This document shows positions 25,464 to 34,301 of a stretch of 64,000 bases of DNA, piece after piece (positions within the stretch are counted from its first letter, which is position 1; each line of letters starts with the position of its first letter). The notes under the pieces are model-generated. The model had not been told where the DNA came from and searched no databases. It saw only the letters and a list, made by a program, of their open reading frames with translations. The position numbers were made by a program, and so were the translations under genes. Origin of the DNA: Flavicella sediminum (GTDB taxonomy: Bacteria > Bacteroidota > Bacteroidia > Flavobacteriales > Flavobacteriaceae); NCBI RefSeq assembly GCF_006381105.1, contig NZ_VDET01000016.1, positions 1-64,000 of the forward strand, read 5' to 3'.

Positions 25464-26393
25464 ATGAAGTCATTAAGTGTCAACAACCTACTAGGAATAA
25501 AGCATTTAAATCAAGATGATTTATCGCTAATTTTTGAGACAGCAGATCATTTTAAAGAGATTATAAATCGACCAATAAAAAAGGTACCTTCTTTAAGAGA
25601 TATTACCATCGCTAATTTATTTTTTGAAAATAGCACCCGGACAAAATTATCTTTTGAATTGGCTGAAAAACGATTGTCGGCAGATATTATTAATTTTTCT
25701 GCAGCACAATCTTCAGTAAAAAAAGGAGAAACTTTAATTGACACCGTAAACAACATTTTATCTATGAAAGTAGATATTGTTGTAATGCGCCATCCCAATG
25801 TAGGGGCAGCTGTTTTTTTATCGAAACATGTCAATGCTAAAATTATCAATGCGGGCGATGGCACACACGAACACCCTACACAAGCCCTGTTAGATTCTTA
25901 TTCTATTAGAGAAAAATTAGGAGATGTTGGCGGCAAAAAAGTGGTAATTATAGGAGATATTTTACATTCTAGAGTTGCCTTATCCAATATATTCGCTTTA
26001 AAAACGCAAGGTGCTGAAGTAAAAGTTTGTGGACCTACGACTTTAATTCCCAAACATATTGAAAGCTTAGGGGTTACTGTAGAAACCGATCTAAGAAAAG
26101 CCTTAGAATGGTGTGATGTTGCCAATGTATTAAGAGTGCAGCACGAACGAATGGATATTAAATATTTCCCTTCTACTAGAGAATACACCCAGCTTTTTGG
26201 AATAAACAAAGAAATTTTAAATTCCTTGAATAAAGAAATTATTGTGATGCACCCGGGTCCTATTAACCGTGGAGTTGAAATAACAAGTGATGTAGCCGAT
26301 TCTGATCAATCCATCATTTTAAATCAGGTAGAAAACGGTGTGGCTGTGCGAATGGCTTGTATTTATTTATTAGCACAACAAATAAAACGATAA
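25464..26393 (+). CDS. pyrB: PyrB: aspartate carbamoyltransferase catalytic subunit
   Basis: This 309-residue enzyme condenses carbamoyl phosphate and aspartate, the first committed step of pyrimidine synthesis. The carbamoyl-phosphate site FFENSTRTKLSFELAEKRL, the SSVKKGETL loop, the HPTQALLDSYSI motif and the HPGPINRGVEI aspartate loop are all present. No pyrI regulatory subunit gene follows, so the enzyme is likely of the unregulated trimeric class paired with PyrR. Length is standard. Confidence 0.96.
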   Translation: MKSLSVNNLLGIKHLNQDDLSLIFETADHFKEIINRPIKKVPSLRDITIANLFFENSTRTKLSFELAEKRLSADIINFSAAQSSVKKGETLIDTVNNILSMKVDIVVMRHPNVGAAVFLSKHVNAKIINAGDGTHEHPTQALLDSYSIREKLGDVGGKKVVIIGDILHSRVALSNIFALKTQGAEVKVCGPTTLIPKHIESLGVTVETDLRKALEWCDVANVLRVQHERMDIKYFPSTREYTQLFGINKEILNSLNKEIIVMHPGPINRGVEITSDVADSDQSIILNQVENGVAVRMACIYLLAQQIKR

Positions 26394-26440
26394 ACCTTTT
26401 TTACTTTTATATACCAATCTTCAATTTTTAATACCCATTT

Positions 26441-26779
26441 ATGAAATACGCTAAAAAAGAAACCTATACTATTGTTACACCCACTGAAACTTCTTTTTCA
26501 GCATTCTTTGAAGCCCTTACAAAAGAACTTGAAACATTAAAAAAAGACCATCTTTTTATTGATTTTTTAAATTCATTTTCAGTTTCTATTGAAGAGTTGG
26601 AAGGTTTTTCAGAAATATCTGCCACGCATAAAGAGCAAGGTTTTTCATTTGTAATTGTAGCTGAAGGAATTGATATAGATGCACTAGAAGATGAAACTTT
26701 AAGTATTGTCCCTACTTTAGGTGAAGCTGAAGACACTTTAGAAATGGACAATATAGAAAGAGATTTATTAGGTTTGTAA
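26441..26779 (+). CDS. Small conserved protein upstream of rnz (possible STAS-like fold)
   Basis: This 112-residue acidic cytoplasmic protein has no signal peptide. Its pattern (KKETYTIVTPTE at the start, LKKDHLFIDFLNSF, HKEQGFSFVIVAEGIDIDAL, IVPTLGEAEDTLEMDNIERDLLGL) alternates strands and helices in a way that recalls STAS/anti-anti-sigma domains. The ending VPTLGEAEDTLEMDNIERDL resembles small proteins I remember beside ribonuclease Z in Flavobacteriia. It lies between pyrB (47 bases) and rnz (52 bases) on the same strand. No function can be stated. Confidence 0.6.
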   Translation: MKYAKKETYTIVTPTETSFSAFFEALTKELETLKKDHLFIDFLNSFSVSIEELEGFSEISATHKEQGFSFVIVAEGIDIDALEDETLSIVPTLGEAEDTLEMDNIERDLLGL

Positions 26780-26831
26780 TTGCAATTCTGATTTCTTAGT
26801 TTCGCTTTATAATCATTTAACAAAAAATACT

Positions 26832-27749
26832 ATGAGCATCAAATTAACCATATTGGGTTGTCATTCTGCAACCCCAAGAATAGATGCTCACCCAACCTCA
26901 CAGTATTTAGAAATAAACGAACGTCATTTTTTAATTGATTGCGGAGAAGGTACACAAACCTTACTTCGCAAACATAAAATTCAATTCGCTAAAATCCGAC
27001 ATATTTTTATTTCGCATTTACATGGCGATCATTTTTATGGACTGATTGGCTTGATTTCTACTTTTGGTTTGCTGAATAGAGAACACGACTTGCATGTTTA
27101 CGGACCAAAAGGCATTAAAGAAATTATTGTATTGCAATTAAAAATTGCCAAATCATGGACCAATTTTAAATTGATTTTTCATGAGTTAGAAGGCACTGAA
27201 AGTCAGTTAATTTTTGAAGACAAAAAGGTAGAGGTACATACCATCCCACTAAATCATCGAATTTACACAAACGGTTATTTATTTAAGGAAAAAGTTGGCG
27301 AGCGAAAATTAAATATGGATGCCATTCAACAAAATTCAGCCATTGAAATTTGCGATTACCACAATTTAAAAAAGGGAAAAGATTTCACTGATGAAAATGG
27401 AACTATCATTCCTAACAAACGACTGACTTTTGATCCGACTAAAAATTATTCCTATGCTTTTTGTAGCGATACGGCTTACAAGCCAGATATTGTGCCTATC
27501 ATTAAAAATGTAGACCTATTATACCACGAAGCTACTTTTTTAGAAGATCGCAAAGATTTAACGGAACGAACCAAACACAGTACTGCAAAGGAAGCTGCAG
27601 CCATTGCCAAAGAAGCTGCAGTTAAACACCTAATCATCGGTCACTATTCATCGAGGTACAAAGATTTAAATAAATTTAAAGAAGAAGCAAGCACAGTATT
27701 CACACCCGTTTCCTTGGCAGCATCAGGAAAAATATTTGAGCTAAAATAA
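26832..27749 (+). CDS. rnz: Ribonuclease Z
   Basis: This 305-residue metallo-beta-lactamase fold endonuclease removes 3' trailers from tRNA precursors. The zinc motif HLHGDH is at about 61-66, with the N-terminal LGCHSATPRIDAHPTSQ and the IDCGEGTQTLLRK strand. The exosite-type insertion and the C-terminal FCSDTAYKPDIV, LLYHEATFLED, HSTAKEAA and IIGHYSSRY motifs follow the RNase Z order. Length matches bacterial RNase Z. It is the third or fourth gene of a co-directional run starting at pyrR. Confidence 0.95.
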   Translation: MSIKLTILGCHSATPRIDAHPTSQYLEINERHFLIDCGEGTQTLLRKHKIQFAKIRHIFISHLHGDHFYGLIGLISTFGLLNREHDLHVYGPKGIKEIIVLQLKIAKSWTNFKLIFHELEGTESQLIFEDKKVEVHTIPLNHRIYTNGYLFKEKVGERKLNMDAIQQNSAIEICDYHNLKKGKDFTDENGTIIPNKRLTFDPTKNYSYAFCSDTAYKPDIVPIIKNVDLLYHEATFLEDRKDLTERTKHSTAKEAAAIAKEAAVKHLIIGHYSSRYKDLNKFKEEASTVFTPVSLAASGKIFELK

Positions 27750-27809
27750 ACAACTCGTTTACCTCATGAACTTACAGCGCTTCTAAAGTTTAAACAACAA
27801 ATTAAAGCT

Positions 27810-29234
27810 ATGTCAAATCTTATCATTTTGTTTATTTCTGCCCTTATAAGTTTAGCACTTGGATTCGTTTTGGGTAAAAAAATAGCCAAATTAACCGCTG
27901 AAAAAGACCAAGCTTCTCTTCAAGAAAAACACAATTTATTACTTCAACAAATCAACGACTATAAAACTACTGTTGAAAAAGAAAAAGAACATACAGATCA
28001 AATTATTTCCAAACTCCAAGAAGAAATTCAATTAGCGGCACTTAACGAAAAAGAAAGCTTAGAACACCTAAGACAAGCTAAAGAACTGGATTTAGATGCG
28101 CTTCGAAAAAAGAATACTGAGCTTACAGTTAGAACGACAACACTGCAAGCCCAATTAAAAAACACCGAAGAAAAGTTAGCAGACAACAAACAAGAAATTG
28201 AAAAAATTCAAGAAACATTCACCAAAGAATTTGAAATTTTAGCCAACAAAATACTGGACGAGAAGTCGAGAAAATTTAAAGAGCAAAATAGAGAAAGCAT
28301 TGGAGATATTTTAAATCCATTAAAGGAAAAAATAAAAGATTTCGAGAAAAAAGTAGAAGACACCAACAAAGAAAGTATTGTACGAAATTCCGCATTAAAA
28401 CAGCAAATTGAAGGCTTAGAGAAATTAAATTTAAAAATGAGTCAAGAAGCAATAAACTTGACTAAAGCCTTAAAAGGTGATAGCAAAACCCAAGGAAACT
28501 GGGGAGAATTAATTTTAGAACGTGTGCTAGAAAAGTCTGGATTAGAAAAAGGAAGAGAATACGATTTAGAAAAAAGCTTCGCTACAGAAGAAGAAGGAAA
28601 AACAAGATTGCGTCCAGATGTCATTATCAATTTACCAGACAATAGAAAAATGGTTGTGGATTCAAAAGTATCTTTAACAGCCTACGAACAGTATGTAAAC
28701 ACCGATGACGAAACTGAAAAAGCCAACTTTTTAAAGGAACATACCAATTCCTTAAAAAGGCATGTAGACCAATTAAGCGCAAAAAAATACGAAGATTTAC
28801 ACCAAATAGCATCCCCAGATTTTGTTCTGTTATTTATTCCGATAGAACCCGCATTTGCAGTAGCCTTAGAAAACGACAATGAATTGTACAACAAAGCCTT
28901 TGCTAAAAACATTGTGATTGTTACACCAACTACCCTATTAGCTACCTTACGTACTATTGACAGTATGTGGCAAAATGAAAAACAACAAAAAAATGCCATT
29001 GAAATTTCTCGTCAGGCCGGTGCCTTGTATGATAAATTTGAAGGTTTGTTAAAAGATTTGATCAAAGTCGGTAACCGACTTAAAGACACAAAAACTGAAT
29101 ACGACGGCGCTATGAACAAATTAACAACTGGTAGAGGGAATTTGATTACCAGTGTAGAAAAAATAAAAAAACTAGGAGCCAAAGCAAAAAAAACATTGCC
29201 TTCTGCTTTGATAGAAAGGGCTGAAGAAGAATAA
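27810..29234 (+). CDS. rmuC: RmuC-family DNA recombination protein
   Basis: This 474-residue protein has one N-terminal transmembrane helix (residues 3-22, LIILFISALISLALGFVLG), a long coiled coil (about 35-160) and the RmuC nuclease-like core with GDSKTQGNWGELILERVLEKSGLEKG, RPDVIINLPDNRKMVVDSK and YVNTDDETEKANFLKEHTNSLKRHV. RmuC limits inversions between inverted repeats in E. coli; the fold resembles PD-(D/E)XK nucleases. It follows rnz and precedes the DUF2490 gene by 21 bases. Confidence 0.93.
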   Translation: MSNLIILFISALISLALGFVLGKKIAKLTAEKDQASLQEKHNLLLQQINDYKTTVEKEKEHTDQIISKLQEEIQLAALNEKESLEHLRQAKELDLDALRKKNTELTVRTTTLQAQLKNTEEKLADNKQEIEKIQETFTKEFEILANKILDEKSRKFKEQNRESIGDILNPLKEKIKDFEKKVEDTNKESIVRNSALKQQIEGLEKLNLKMSQEAINLTKALKGDSKTQGNWGELILERVLEKSGLEKGREYDLEKSFATEEEGKTRLRPDVIINLPDNRKMVVDSKVSLTAYEQYVNTDDETEKANFLKEHTNSLKRHVDQLSAKKYEDLHQIASPDFVLLFIPIEPAFAVALENDNELYNKAFAKNIVIVTPTTLLATLRTIDSMWQNEKQQKNAIEISRQAGALYDKFEGLLKDLIKVGNRLKDTKTEYDGAMNKLTTGRGNLITSVEKIKKLGAKAKKTLPSALIERAEEE

Positions 29235-29255
29235 TCAACATTAAAAAATTAAAAT

Positions 29256-29963
29256 TTGTCAGTAAACATTAAATTCACCGTACTCAACCTCCTCTTGTTA
29301 GGCAGCATTGCATTAAAAGCTCAAAACAAAGAAATAAGTTATACCAACCAACAGTGGTCACAATATTACAGCAGTATAAAAGTATCTGAAAAATGGTCTG
29401 TTATTAGTGATTTGGCTTTCCGTTGGCGAGCTAATTTTGCCAACAAAAATCAATTTGTTCTTCGTAGTGGAATGGGCTATCAAATAAACCCTAATGTATT
29501 AATTTCTCCAGGAATTGCTTATGTAGGTTATTATAGCAATGACCAGTTAAATCGTTTAGAAATTAGACCTCATCAAGATGTAATTATAAAACACAAATAC
29601 AATTTCTTAAAAACGGCACATAGATTTCGATTTGAAGAACGTTTTGTTCATAACAAAGACAACAATTCAGATAGTTTTGTTTTTCGCTTACGCTACCGAA
29701 TCATGCTCAACTTCCCCCTAATAAAAAACAAATTGAGTTTGAACCTAGGAGATGAAATTTTTGCAAACATTGGAAATGACATCGTATACAATGTTTTTAG
29801 CAAAAATAGATTGATCACTGGTTTCAGCTATACCGCTAATGAACATATATCTGTAACAATGAATTACAACAATCAGTTTGGTGCTAAAAACGCACCAGGT
29901 ATTTACCAACAAGATCAAATTGTTTGGCTAGGCATAAAACACAAAATAGACTTGACAAAATAA
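29256..29963 (+). CDS. DUF2490 outer-membrane protein, TTG start
   Basis: This 235-residue protein has a signal peptide (NIKFTVLNLLLLGSIALKAQ) and a beta-rich body of the DUF2490 family (QQWSQYYSSIKVSEKWSVISDLAFRW, RSGMGYQINPNVLISPGIAY, FRLRYRIMLNFPL). It is predicted to form an outer-membrane barrel of unknown role. The only start compatible with the signal peptide is TTG at 29256, because an in-frame stop lies at 29250-29252 and the next ATG would delete the signal. It follows rmuC by 21 bases and ends before a bidirectional terminator. Confidence 0.75.
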   Translation: MSVNIKFTVLNLLLLGSIALKAQNKEISYTNQQWSQYYSSIKVSEKWSVISDLAFRWRANFANKNQFVLRSGMGYQINPNVLISPGIAYVGYYSNDQLNRLEIRPHQDVIIKHKYNFLKTAHRFRFEERFVHNKDNNSDSFVFRLRYRIMLNFPLIKNKLSLNLGDEIFANIGNDIVYNVFSKNRLITGFSYTANEHISVTMNYNNQFGAKNAPGIYQQDQIVWLGIKHKIDLTK

Positions 29964-29980
29964 GCCTTATATAAAAGCAT

Positions 29981-30014
29981 AAAAAAACCGTTCCAAAATT
30001 GGAACGGTTTTTTT
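29981..30014. terminator. Bidirectional terminator between DUF2490 and typA
   Basis: AAAAAAACCGTTCCAA and TTGGAACGGTTTTTTT form a perfect stem with flanking A and T runs, between convergent genes. Confidence 0.92.
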
Positions 30015-30035
30015 ATTCAATATATTCTAAGAAAA

Positions 30036-31805
30036 TTAGGCCTTGAAAGTAATCTTACGCATACGTAAGCTTTCTGGAGTAACCTCTAAATATTCATCAT
30101 TTCTAATGTATTCCATGTTTTCTTCTAAAGAGAAGTCTACTTTTGGAGCAATTTTCATAGCGTCATCTGTACCAGATTTACGCATGTTTGTCAATTGCTT
30201 TCCTTTGATCAAGTTTACTGACATTTCATCAGACTTATTGTTTTCACCAATTACTTGACCTACATAGATTTCTTGATTTACATCGATAAAGAATTTACCT
30301 CTATCTTGTAAACGGTTCAATGCATAAGCCGTTGCTTTACCAGCAGCAGCAGAAACAATTGCTCCTTTTTCCTCTTCATTGAAATCACCTTTGTAAGGTC
30401 CGTATTCACTGAATCTATGGTTTACAATTGCTTGACCAGCAGTTGCTGTTAAAATTTTATTACGCAATCCAATCAATCCACGAGATGGGATAGAGAATTC
30501 TAAATGTTGTAAATCTCCTTTAGGTTCCATAATCATTAAGTCTCCTTTACGCAAAGAAACCAAGTTTACAGCTTTAGAAGCAACATCTTCAGGTACATCA
30601 ATAGACAATGTTTCCATTGGTTCATGTTTCTTACCATCAATCATTTTAATGATTACTTGAGGACGACCTACTTGTAATTCATATCCTTCACGACGCATTG
30701 TTTCAATCAATACAGATAAATGCAACACACCACGTCCGAATACATTAAATTTGTCTTCAGAATCCGTAGTTTCAACTCTTAAAGCCAAATTCTTTTCTAA
30801 TTCTTTGAACAAACGATCACGTAAATGACGAGAAGTTACAAATTTACCTTCTTTACCAAAGAAAGGAGAATTGTTAATTGTAAACAACATACTCATGGTA
30901 GGTTGGTCAATTTCAGTTCTTGGTAATGCTTCAGGGTTTTCTAAATCTGCAATGGTATCACCAATTTCAAATCCTTCAATACCTGTAATTGCACAAATAT
31001 CACCACAACGTACTTTTTCTACTTGGACTTTACCCATCCCTTCAAATACGTGTAATTCTTTAATTCTAACTTTTTTAGTTGAGCCATCAGCTTTACATAG
31101 CATGTAATCTTTAGCTACTTCTAAATCTCCACGGAAAATACGTCCAATAGCAATTCTTCCTGTAAAGGCAGAAAAATCTAATGAAGTAATTTGCATTTGA
31201 GGAGTTCCTTCATTGTAAGGAGATTCTGGAATAGATTCCAAAACAGCATCTAATAAAGGTACAATATTGTCAGTTTGATTTTTCCAATCTGTACTCATCC
31301 AGTTATTTTTAGCTGAACCGTAAACAGTTGTAAAATCCAATTGCTCTTCAGTCGCTTCTAAAGCAAACATCAAGTCAAATACTTTTTCGTGAACGATATC
31401 TGGAGTACAGTTTTCTTTATCTACTTTGTTAACAACAACAATGGGTGTTAAACCAAGCTCTAAAGCTTTTCCTAATACAAAACGAGTTTGTGGCATAGGT
31501 CCTTCAAAGGCATCTACCAACAATAAAACTCCATCTGCCATTTTCAATACACGCTCAACCTCACCACCAAAATCGGCATGGCCAGGAGTATCAATCACAT
31601 TGATTTTTGTTCCTTTGTATTGAACAGAAACGTTTTTAGAAAGAATCGTAATTCCTCTTTCACGTTCCAAGTCATTGTTATCTAACAAAAGATCTGTTCT
31701 TTCTTTTCTTTCGTCCAATACTTTTGCTTGGTCGATTATTTTATCAACCAAAGTAGTTTTACCGTGATCGACATGGGCTATAATAGCGATATTTCTAATT
31801 TGCAT
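30036..31805 (-). CDS. typA: TypA/BipA ribosome-associated GTPase
   Basis: This 589-residue translational GTPase has G1 AHVDHGKTT (10-18), the switch I region RGITI, G3 [10 protein letters not shown] and G4 NKVDKE. The EF-G-like C-terminal half carries [31 protein letters not shown]-like [10 protein letters not shown], and [17 protein letters not shown], diagnostic for TypA. It binds the ribosome and helps assembly or translation under stress and cold. It stands alone between a terminator and a TAnnTTTG promoter box. All nucleotide-binding motifs are intact. Confidence 0.97.
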   Translation of the reverse strand: MQIRNIAIIAHVDHGKTTLVDKIIDQAKVLDERKERTDLLLDNNDLERERGITILSKNVSVQYKGTKINVIDTPGHADFGGEVERVLKMADGVLLLVDAFEGPMPQTRFVLGKALELGLTPIVVVNKVDKENCTPDIVHEKVFDLMFALEATEEQLDFTTVYGSAKNNWMSTDWKNQTDNIVPLLDAVLESIPESPYNEGTPQMQITSLDFSAFTGRIAIGRIFRGDLEVAKDYMLCKADGSTKKVRIKELHVFEGMGKVQVEKVRCGDICAITGIEGFEIGDTIADLENPEALPRTEIDQPTMSMLFTINNSPFFGKEGKFVTSRHLRDRLFKELEKNLALRVETTDSEDKFNVFGRGVLHLSVLIETMRREGYELQVGRPQVIIKMIDGKKHEPMETLSIDVPEDVASKAVNLVSLRKGDLMIMEPKGDLQHLEFSIPSRGLIGLRNKILTATAGQAIVNHRFSEYGPYKGDFNEEEKGAIVSAAAGKATAYALNRLQDRGKFFIDVNQEIYVGQVIGENNKSDEMSVNLIKGKQLTNMRKSGTDDAMKIAPKVDFSLEENMEYIRNDEYLEVTPESLRMRKITFKA

Positions 31806-31823
31806 ACAAGAATTTTAAGATTG

Positions 31824-31831
31824 CAAAAGTA
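31824..31831 (-). promoter_or_regulatory. Candidate -7 box for typA
   Basis: TACTTTTG on the minus strand fits TAnnTTTG, 18 bases before the typA ATG at 31805. Confidence 0.5.
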
Positions 31832-32029
31832 CTATTTATAATTGATAATAAAACAGTACTAGGAGTTAATTTATTGTGATATCTTTATTTAGCTATTAAC
31901 TGAGTTTATAATTAAGAAGTTTTTCACCTTAATTTAAGGTCAACTTTCTATTATTTTCCCGTCATTACTGAGAGTAAAATTTATTTGTTAATATAAAAAA
32001 TTATATATTTACTGTTAAAAATCGCCCCA

Positions 32030-33715
32030 ATGACCAATGTTTCAAAGTTTTCTCCTAGAAGAATTAAAATTGTTTATACCCTTTCTATACTAACTGCAAT
32101 CATTTCAGCTATCTGGGCTGCTTTAGCGTATTTTTTAGAAATTCACAAATTGGGTATTTTTATTGCCGTTATCGCTGTCGTTTTTCTGGTAACGGCTATT
32201 ATTTCTAAAAAGGGACATATTACCTTAGCCCGTTTTTTATACATGATTGCCTTTATTGTTAGTGTTTCGCTAACCTCCTCTTTTATTGGTAAAGCGGGTA
32301 GTGTGGAGTTTATTTTAATGTTTGCATTGGGTTTGCCTTTTTTAATGTTTTCTTATAGAACAGAAAAAGCTATGATTTTTTCATTTTCTGCAATTACGGC
32401 ATTTTTTTGGTTTCTACTTTACCTAACCGATTTCAATTTATACACCAACACACAAATGGATCCTGCTTTGGCAGGAGGGATTGTTTATCCTGTTTCTATT
32501 GGAACCACTATCCTTTTAGTTACTGGCCAATTGATCATATTTTCTAATTTAAATATGAGCTATTACAAAAAAATTCATGACCGTAAAGACGAAGCTATTG
32601 AAGCTTCTAATGCCAAATCACAGTTTTTAAGCACCATGAGCCATGAAATTAGAACCCCTTTAAATGCCATTATTGGTTTGTCTCATATTTTAGGAGATAG
32701 CCACCCAAAACCGGAACAGGTTGAAAATATTGAAGCGTTGAATTATTCAGGTAAAATACTTTTAAATCTATTGAACAATGTTTTGGATTACAGTAAAATG
32801 GAGTCCAACGAAATTGTGCTTGACCCCATACCCACCGATATATACTTAGCTGTTAAACAATTAAAAAAAATATACGAAGCTAGCTGCTTACGAAAAGGTA
32901 TTCATATGATTGTTGACATTGAGGAAAACTTACCAATCGTATCTTTAGACATTGTTCGTTTCAATCAGGTCATTAATAATTTAATTTCTAATGCCATCAA
33001 ATTTACAGACAATGGAAGTGTAACCTTAAAAATTAGAAAAGAAAATGAAAGCGAAGATCATTTTGAACTGGTTACTGAAATTATAGATACGGGAATTGGA
33101 CTTACAGAGGAACAACAAATCAAAATTTTTGATGCATTTACACAAGCTACAAACTCTACTACGCGCCTATATGGAGGGACTGGTTTAGGACTTTCCATTG
33201 TTAAGAAAATAATTGAAGCAATGGACTCTGAAATTAAAATTGAAAGTAAAGTTACTGTTGGTAGTACTTTTTATTTTAAAGTAAAACTATACAAAGCTAA
33301 AAAAGAAGAACTGATACAAACAGAAGAAAAAAAGGTTCATAATTTAAAAAATAAAAAATTATTATTGGTGGAAGACAACCAGATTAATGTCATGGTTGGA
33401 AAGCAAATACTAGAAAAACATGGTTTGCAAGTAGACGTTGCGGAACATGGCCAAGAAGCCGTTGACAAAGTAAAAGCCAACACCTACGACCTTGTATTAA
33501 TGGACATACAAATGCCAATTATGGATGGCTATACTGCTACAAAGGAAATCAGAAAATTTAATACCACAGTCCCTATTTTAGCTTTATCTGCTTCTGTATT
33601 TATGGAAGTAAAAAATAAAATTTTAGATAGCGGAATGAATGGCTTTATATTTAAACCATTTAATCCTGATGATTTATTAAATAAAATTGAAGAACAAATA
33701 AATGGGTCTAACTAA
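32030..33715 (+). CDS. Hybrid sensor histidine kinase/response regulator
   Basis: This 561-residue membrane protein has six predicted helices (about residues 11-172) with very short loops, then a linker and a HisKA domain with the phospho-acceptor H205 in STMSHEIRTPLN. The HATPase domain follows (N-box NQVINNLISNAIKFTDNG, DTGIGLTEEQ, GGTGLGLSIVKK), and a C-terminal receiver (LLLVEDNQINVMVG, phospho-acceptor D492 in VLMDIQMPIMDG, LALSASVF, FKPF) ends the protein. There is no output domain and no cognate regulator gene next to it, so the phosphorelay partner is elsewhere. The lack of a periplasmic loop suggests that it senses membrane state or an internal signal. Confidence 0.9.
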   Translation: MTNVSKFSPRRIKIVYTLSILTAIISAIWAALAYFLEIHKLGIFIAVIAVVFLVTAIISKKGHITLARFLYMIAFIVSVSLTSSFIGKAGSVEFILMFALGLPFLMFSYRTEKAMIFSFSAITAFFWFLLYLTDFNLYTNTQMDPALAGGIVYPVSIGTTILLVTGQLIIFSNLNMSYYKKIHDRKDEAIEASNAKSQFLSTMSHEIRTPLNAIIGLSHILGDSHPKPEQVENIEALNYSGKILLNLLNNVLDYSKMESNEIVLDPIPTDIYLAVKQLKKIYEASCLRKGIHMIVDIEENLPIVSLDIVRFNQVINNLISNAIKFTDNGSVTLKIRKENESEDHFELVTEIIDTGIGLTEEQQIKIFDAFTQATNSTTRLYGGTGLGLSIVKKIIEAMDSEIKIESKVTVGSTFYFKVKLYKAKKEELIQTEEKKVHNLKNKKLLLVEDNQINVMVGKQILEKHGLQVDVAEHGQEAVDKVKANTYDLVLMDIQMPIMDGYTATKEIRKFNTTVPILALSASVFMEVKNKILDSGMNGFIFKPFNPDDLLNKIEEQINGSN

Positions 33716-33784
33716 TCGTTATTTCGGTATTGACAATTAATTGGGAAGTGCTTTTAAAAAAAAGCTCAAAGTAGCTTCAATAAA

Positions 33785-34300
33785 TTAATTCATGCCGAAA
33801 TACTGCAAAGGATCTACTATTTCAATAGGTAATTTTCTTGCGAATTCTACACCTAATTCATCATTGCCTTCTTCTGTCCAAATTCCTGAAACAATAGCAT
33901 TGGTTAAAAATTCGTAACTAACGAGCCCAGTATATTCCTTCCCTTCTAATTCGTAACAAAAATTAAAACTGAGGGTATTATTAAACAAAACGCCAAAACC
34001 TATTTGCACATCACCTCCTTCCAAAAACCAACTGGCTTGGAATTTATTTTCACTATAGGCAATAGATAAAATTCCGGCATAGCCACTTGTTGAATTTTCA
34101 CTATTTGCACCTACAATTTGATAATGACCTACAATTTCAGAAATACGTATGCTAGGAAATAGTGCAGTGCTAGTATCTACAACTTCTCTTCGTAAATTTA
34201 TTTCTTCAATAAATTGAACTGCATTTTTATCTTTCTTAGAGATTCTATTGCGAAGAATGGCAACCGATTTTTCTAACCAACGACTTAGCTTAGCATTCAT
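33785..34300 (-). CDS. Conserved hypothetical beta-rich protein
   Basis: The start at 34300 (MNAKLSRWLEKSVAIL, 171 residues) lies one base after the phosphoesterase stop; a TTG-initiated version seven residues longer would overlap that gene. After a short helical N-terminus, residues 60-165 repeat a pattern of the type GHYQIVGANS, YAGILSIAYSENKFQASWFLEGG, GFGVLFNNTLSFNFCYE, YTGLVSYEF and GIWTEEG. This W-x-G/strand alternation resembles small beta-barrel proteins often annotated as fibronectin-binding-like or avidin-like. No signal peptide is evident. Probably co-transcribed with the metallophosphoesterase. Function unknown. Confidence 0.55.
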   Translation of the reverse strand: MNAKLSRWLEKSVAILRNRISKKDKNAVQFIEEINLRREVVDTSTALFPSIRISEIVGHYQIVGANSENSTSGYAGILSIAYSENKFQASWFLEGGDVQIGFGVLFNNTLSFNFCYELEGKEYTGLVSYEFLTNAIVSGIWTEEGNDELGVEFARKLPIEIVDPLQYFGMN

Positions 34301-34301
34301 A

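Noticed and set aside
33719-33802. TATTTCGG / CCGAAATA inverted pair between the kinase and the orphan gene as a terminator
   Set aside because: The arms are 60 bases apart, one is inside coding sequence and no T-run follows; it is likely chance.
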